Assembly: GCF_964355755.1 (NCBI RefSeq) | Contig: NC_092674.1 | Coordinates: 26,774,001-26,838,000 of the forward strand | Length of the DNA stretch: 64,000 nt | Source of the DNA: Antedon mediterranea | Taxonomy: Eukaryota > Echinodermata > Crinoidea > Comatulida > Antedonidae | Reading direction: 5' to 3' | Part shown: positions 27,601 to 34,900 of the stretch, piece after piece | How positions within the stretch are numbered: the stretch's first letter is position 1 | Layout: each line of letters opens with the position of its first letter | Notes under the pieces: model-generated | Told to the model about the DNA's origin: nothing | The model's database searches: none | The model's input: only the letters and a program-made list of their open reading frames with translations | Position numbers and translations under genes: made by a program

Positions 27601-30600
27601 TCGGGAATCTACTCTTACCGTCTACAATAGCCGACTAAAACATTTCTTTACATGGTGCAGGCGACAACAGGTAGAGCCGGGGTCGATCACCCTCGGACAA
27701 GTTTGCGCCTTCCTGCATTACCTGTTCGAGTCAGGTCTTCAGGTCCGCACCATTTCGGGCTATAGATCCGCCATTGGCGCGATCACGCCAACACTTAAAG
27801 ACGGTTCCTCTATATCGGCATCTCCCGTTATCACTCAACTGATACGGGGAATGTTCAGAGAACGACCTCCAGTCAAGGTCTTGATTCCTCGATGGGATGT
27901 TAACGTCGTCCTAGCCGCACTTACTCGCCCGCCATTTGAGCCTATGAGTAAGGCTACTCTGTATAATGTCTCGCTGAAAACGGCGTTCTTGCTCGCTTTA
28001 GCATCATGCAAACGCCGAGGCGAGTTGCACGCTCTCTCCTTGGAACCAGGTCATGTTAGGTTTGAGCGGGCCGGCGTGAGGCTAGTGTTTAGGAAAGATT
28101 TCCTTGCCAAGACACAGACGTTAAAATTTTCGCCGCCTGCTGTGTTCGTTCCCACCATCACATCTTTTTCATCGGCAGACGGAGATAAGCTTTGGTGCCC
28201 AGTCAGGGCTCTTAAGTGGTATATCCACCGCACTAAGACGATTAGAGACGGAGTGTCTCACCTCTTCGTCGCTTCTGTTCCTCCATACCGCGCGGCCGCT
28301 AAGGCAACAATAGCGAGATGGGTCGTTGCAACTATTCAAGACGCGTACACTTCTTCAGACACACCGCCACCGGCACATATGCACCAAGTGCGCGCGGTTT
28401 CCACTTCGTGGGCGTTGTTCTCGGGCGTCCCTGTAGCTGACATCATGGAAGCGGCGTGGTGGCGAACACAGTCGACATTCACCTCACACTACCTGTCGGA
28501 CATCTCCGCTAACGTGGCACCAGTGGCAACGGCGATACTAAAGCCTCGACTATAGGTATGTATAAGTCAATTTTCTAACTTGTCACCCGCCGCCGACTAG
28601 ATTCCTAGTCCGGTGCTACACTGGCTATTGTCGGGTTTATCCAGGTAAGCAGGCACGTAATAGACTACACAAACCAGAAATGGTGTTGGTAGTCTATAAG
28701 TGCTGCTTACCTGGATAAACACCCGCCCGCCGTCCCCTCAGACAAGAGGTCTTGAGAAATGATGACGGTAACACGTGGGAGTGGTCCCACGAGAGGGCGC
28801 TAGAGCGGAATGTACCATTCTTTATGAGGTGAATTCGGGTAGAATTCTTCTTTTCGTATTTGTTTCGCACTTCGTGGAAAAGGGCTATTGTCGGGTTTAT
28901 CCAGGTAAGCAGCACTTATAGACTACCAACACCATTTCTGGTTTGTGTAATCTATATATAAATTTACGTAAGGGCAAAATTCGGTAAATCTCGCCTTACT
29001 TCTAGAATTTTTACTCGATAGTATATAAAGTTGGTTCGTACTTTCGGTACTGATTTTAACCACCTGATGTAACCCTGTTTACTAATTAAATTGAGTTAAA
29101 TAATTAGTTATTGACGATTAAAACGAATTTAGGTTCAACGATTTGCCCCAAATAGGGGTGTTTTCCGACCGTGGTATACACTGTTTAATGCATGTCCATC
29201 GTGAAAAATACCCGCATACAATAATACGAGGATGCTTCGCATTTTCCTATCTCCTCCTACGATAACTGTTTTTAATGGCTGAAAACCGGTTGAACAGCTC
29301 GAGTACAGCATCATAATGTTGAAGACAGGCCGATTTTCTTTAAAAAAATACTATTTTGATACATTTAATATACGTTTATACAAATGTATTGATTTGCAAT
29401 GAATGGAACATTCAAAATTATTTGGTTTAACCATACTTGCATACCTCAAATGGTTTAACACAAGTAGGTAAATTTATAGACCCTTGGAGAATAAACAGAA
29501 ATAGTATTGTAATGCTATACAATACTGCAAATAGGTATTAACCACTTTTGATCGCCATTTGAATCAAAATTGTGTTGGTACTGTTAAATATAATATAAAC
29601 AAATATACTAATAAACTTTATCACTGTGAGTGTGGGTAGCCCCTACTTTTAGATTAAACACATAATAATATAATACTTTATTACTGTCAGTTGTTTCTCA
29701 ACGTTTGTATTAATTAATAATTACAAAAATATAAACGTATTAGTGGTCTTTAAATGTACTTTACTATTTCAATCGACCATGAGACAGTGACAGTTTTAAT
29801 AAAGTATTAAATCGGAAATGTTTTACTCTATTTAGTGGTATATTATTTATAGGCCTATAAAAAAATATTTCGTTACTGAGAGTGGATAATAAAGAAATAT
29901 ATTAAAGAACCATTTAATATAAAGAATATATTAAAAAATTGTTCCTCTTTGTACCTATCCTCATCCCCAACGCTCAACTCTAATGTTAGATACAAAACCC
30001 TAAACTCTAATAGATACAAAATTGGGTTTGTTTAAATGAGTCCAAATAACAAATTTGGACTCATTTGTGACAAGTTTCTAGGTGCTAATTTTGGTTGACT
30101 ACATAAATCATTGTGTCTATTTATTTGTTTCTGTAAAAGACAATGTTTTATAGTCCTGCCGTACGTACATTTGAAATCGCCAGTTTTTTTACGCTGAAAT
30201 TACTATGTATTCGAGAACCATCTGTGGGCACGAACTAGATGGTACGCGAGCGAAGCGAGCGTACCATCTAGTATTTATAATTTACAGTAATTAACTTTGA
30301 TGTTGTAAATAGATAACTAAAGTCATTTAGTGGATTATAAAATAGTTCTGTGTTTTTTGTTTAAATCTCTCGAATGATGGTTTTGTATATATTTTTATAA
30401 TCCATTTATTTGGTTCATCAAATTGAAATTATTCATCAACAAATCATTCTTATAATAGATAATTAGCAGATTCAAATTGTTAATCTGCTTCCCGTAGCTT
30501 AATGATATTGCAGGTGAATGCAATTAAAATGTAATTTCTGTATTCAGTTCATTTTAATGACAATCAATTTCAAATTCCTGAAAATGAAAAATATGATATA

Positions 30601-31917
30601 GTAAAAAAAATAGTTTTAACATTGTTATAATGTTATTGTTAAGAATTATTTTGGCTTTCTTAAAAAAAGGATGTTTTCTTAATATAAATGACAATATGAT
30701 TTTATATGATTTATTTTATTAACCATCTTTAGAGTGGATAACCTGTGTAGTTGTTTCATGAACTGATATTAATTAATAAATTTATTGATTCAAATTCATA
30801 TTCTGCAACAATATATAAATTTAATAAATCAATAAAAAACAAAAAAACAATGTACACGATATACAAGACGAGATATATTGGCCTACACAACATTTTTTTT
30901 TTTATTTGTATTCACTGTTTTTATTCGATAGGTAATATCAAAGTATTATAATGATGATTTTTTTTTTAGGTAAAGTGTATGCTGTCGGGGGTCATGATGG
31001 CCGAGAGCATCTTAATTCAATGGAAGTGTTTGATCCCAAAAGGAATACATGGGTACTTGTTGCACCAATGAATAATAAAAGGTAGGTTATCATAATATTT
31101 ACATAACAGTAGAACCAATATTAAGAGGATACAAATAGTGATGTCCCTCTGAATAGGAATGGCAATGTTAAAACATTATATTTTCCTCAATTGTTTAATA
31201 GCAGAGCATCCCCTTAATAGAGGTGTCCTAATAGAGGAGCTCCACTGTATCAGTATTATTGTTATTACAATCATTGTCATCTTTATTAAAATAAGGTCAC
31301 CCACCAGGTCAGTTTATCTTTTAAAATTAAGAATAACGAGGGACAATCATCACTTTGGTCACTGTCATGTTTGACCTTAGCAAATACCAGGATGTGACCT
31401 TATTTCTTTTCCTCTCTTTAGACGAGGTTTAGCCGTGGCTAGTCTTGGAGGCCCACTCTACGCTATAGGAGGTCTTGATGACGAGGTCTGTTTCTCTGAA
31501 GTGGAGAGGTATGATATTAATACCAATACCTGGGAGAAGGCTGCGTCAATGAACACACCCAGGGGTGGTGTCGGTGTTTGTACATTTAATGGCTATATCT
31601 ATGCAAGTAAGTTTATCTTATGCATATTAGACACCTGTATTTTAAGAATATTATACAAGGTGCACCTGTATTTTATGCATATTAAACTCAAGTGTATTTT
31701 ATGCAAATATATACCTGTATTTCATGCATATTAAACATCTGTACTTCTTCTTCTTCTTCTTCGTATTAGGAGCCAACTTCATATGTGAAGACTCTGCTCC
31801 TCCAACTCTGTTTTGCTAGCTCTACTGTATTTGGTTGTGTATTATTGTTCTATTTAGTTATTCTTTTACAGAGAGAAACTGACTGCCTTATTTATTTATA
31901 ATTATTATTATTAATTA

Positions 31918-31952
<35 letters not shown>

Positions 31953-34900
31953 TTTTTTTAATTTTTATTTATTTATTTATTTTTTTTTTTTTCATTTTTT
32001 TTTTCTCCCTTACTTCTCTATTCACTTTTCTCTCTCTCTTTTCTTCCCTTTCCCTTATCTCTTTTTTTAAGTTTTACTTATATAAATATATATACATGTT
32101 TAGTATGAATATATATAATTATTTGATCTATCCTATCTATTATATAATTGTATTGTATTCAGACACCTTGTAAAGAGTAAAAAAAAAGAGTAAACTGTAC
32201 CCAACATTAAACACTATGGAAGTCTACCGTCCGTGCCAACCGCTATCACTTTCCTGGGCCGCTACCTAGAGGCAGAATATTAAGCAGATTAAACAAAATT
32301 GTATTTTATGCAAATTATAAACCTGTATTTTATGCATATTAAACACCTGTATTTTATGCATATTAAACACAATTATATTTTATGCAAATTATACACCTGT
32401 ATTTTATGCAAATTATACACCTGTATTTTATGCATATTATACACCTGTATTTTATGCATATTTAAAACTAACTTACAATAATCAACAAAAACTTATGCAT
32501 GTATGTTCGTGTTTGATTTCAGTTGGTGGTAACGATGGCCAGGCTACTTTAAATACATGTGAACGATACAACCCACACCTAAATAAGTGGACAGAGATTG
32601 CCCCAATGCATACAAGACGAGCTGGTGGTGGCCTTACTGTACTCAACAGAAGTTTATTTGCCATAGGTAAATCAAAACTCACAATCATCACCATTTGTTA
32701 AGACCTGGTTATCAACACTGAAATAGTATATGATTGCTTTACTATGGTAACTGAACTTTTGATACTGGAATTTAGCAAACATAGATTTTTACTGATGTTT
32801 GGATTATCATTTATTATGATTTAAATGTCTGCAACATATGATCCAAAAAATATCAGATGAGCTGTTGAGTGTTTCTACCTCACAATCTTAAAACAAGGCA
32901 ATCTAGGACACTGAGCTCGCCTTGCCATGATAGGAACATATAACAGTCCTTTGATCTTATGTCTGGCTGCGACAAATACCAACAGTACTGTACTATGTAC
33001 ATATTCTCTGTGGCGTGTGGTGTCTGTTAATGTGTGTGGAACTGATCATGTTGCAGCCACAGATAAATCCTTTGATCTCCAGAGCTCAGTGTCCTAGATT
33101 GCCTTGTTTTAAGATTGTGAGGTAGAAACACTCAACAGCACATCTGATAATTATGGGATCATATGATAAATATTTAGTTGCAGACACTTAAATCATAATA
33201 ATTTATAATCCACAAAATCTATGTTTACTAAATCCCAGTATCAAAAGTTAGGCTTCAGTTACCATAGCAACCCTTGAGCATTTTGTTTCCAGGAAGTTAC
33301 CTAGCAACAGGCAGCTGCGTTTTATTATCTTCGGTTTGTTAAATATTGATTTTATTTCAAGCCAGCAGACCACAATTGAATATAACATGAATTAGTGTAC
33401 ACTATATTATGATCATATAATTTCTTTTTATTTAAATATGATATGCTTTGCTTATGCTTATTATGAACATTAAATTATTAATGTCTAAAGCTCCGTTTAC
33501 ACTATCAAACTTTATGTTGCAAAAAATATGTTATAAGTTCATATCTTGGCAAAGCGAGCTCAGTGTCCTGTTGTTAGATTGGCTTGGTATGAGTAACATC
33601 TACTAATATGCAGAACCTGTTATTGTAACTGAAAACTTTATTAAATTTTTATATATATATATTTAAATATTTCTGAAATGTTTTTATTTTGACAGGAGGA
33701 TTTGATGACAGTTCGCCATTAAATACTGTTGAAAGATATGATGTTCTTAATGATAAGTGGAAGTTTGTTAAACCAATGAATGTATGTCGCGGCGGAGTTG
33801 GGGTCACTACTATGTGTGGCAAGATATTCGCTGTCGGAGGTCACAATGGGTCAGCTTATTTGAACTCTGTCGAGTGCTATGATCCAGAAACAGACAGGTA
33901 TACTATGATTTTTAACATTTTTATACGAAATATGTTTTTGTGTAATGTTCATATTTAACATTGTAAAGTTAATTAATCGGTTTAACCGCATAATATGCGA
34001 CAGAGTATACTGTAAATGTAGTGTATTCACAATACAGTGTCTAATCTAAAATAATACACTAATATTATTTACAAGTATTAACAAAATCTATTTTATTTCT
34101 TTTCAGTTGGACAATGTTGCATAATATTGCGATCTGTCGAGCAGGTGCTGGAGTGATTACGTGTGCGTGCAATGTTCAAATGTTAAAAGATGCTACTAAA
34201 ACTAGTGGCGTAAGTATTATGTCTTTTGCATCTATTAGAGGGACAATTTCCTGTGAAAAGATTATGGGAAAATAATGATTTAACATTATAGCCAACCCCT
34301 TCCTCATGTAACACCCCTATTAAGGGGAAACTTTACTGTGAAAAGATTGAGGGAAAATAATGATTTAACATTGTAGCCGACCCCTTCCTCATGTAACACC
34401 CCTATTAAAGGGACACTTTCCTGTGAAATGATTATGGGGAAATAATGATTTAACATTATAGCCGACCCCTTCCTCATGTAACACCCCTATTAAGGGGAAA
34501 CTTTCCTGTGAAATGATTATGGGGAAATAATGATTTAACATTATAGCCAACCCCTTCCTCATGGAACACCCCTATTAAAGGGACACTTTCCTGTGAAATG
34601 ATTATGGGGAAATAATGATTTAACATTATAGCCAACCCCTTCCTCATGGAACACCCCTATTAAGGGGAAACTTTCCTGTGAAATGATTATGGGGAAATAA
34701 TGATTTAACATTATAGCCAACCCCTTCCTCATGGAACACCCCTATTAAGGGGAAACTTTCCTGTGAAATGATTGAGGAGAAATAATGTTTTAACATTATA
34801 GCCGACCCCTATTAAGGGGAAACTTACCTGTGAAATGATTGAGGAGAAATAATGTTTTAATACTATGACCCAAGAAGCAATATATGTTTTAACACTGTGG

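Larger units (their letters stand above)
23461..28948 (+). mobile_element. Complete DIRS-type tyrosine-recombinase retrotransposon
   Basis: About 5.5 kb, far richer in GC than the host DNA, inserted in the sense direction in KLHL8 intron 4. It has every hallmark of DIRS elements: inverted terminal repeats at 23474-23631 and 28755-28912, and an internal complementary region at 28623-28720 that joins the complements of the two outer ends. It also carries three overlapping ORFs: gag (24035-25627), RT/RNase H (25539-27389) and tyrosine recombinase (to 28555). No target-site duplication is obvious, as expected for recombinase-mediated insertion. The 158-bp repeats read as identical, which suggests a young insertion. 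The RT/RNase H ORF has a premature in-frame stop, so this copy may be non-autonomous. Confidence 0.95.
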
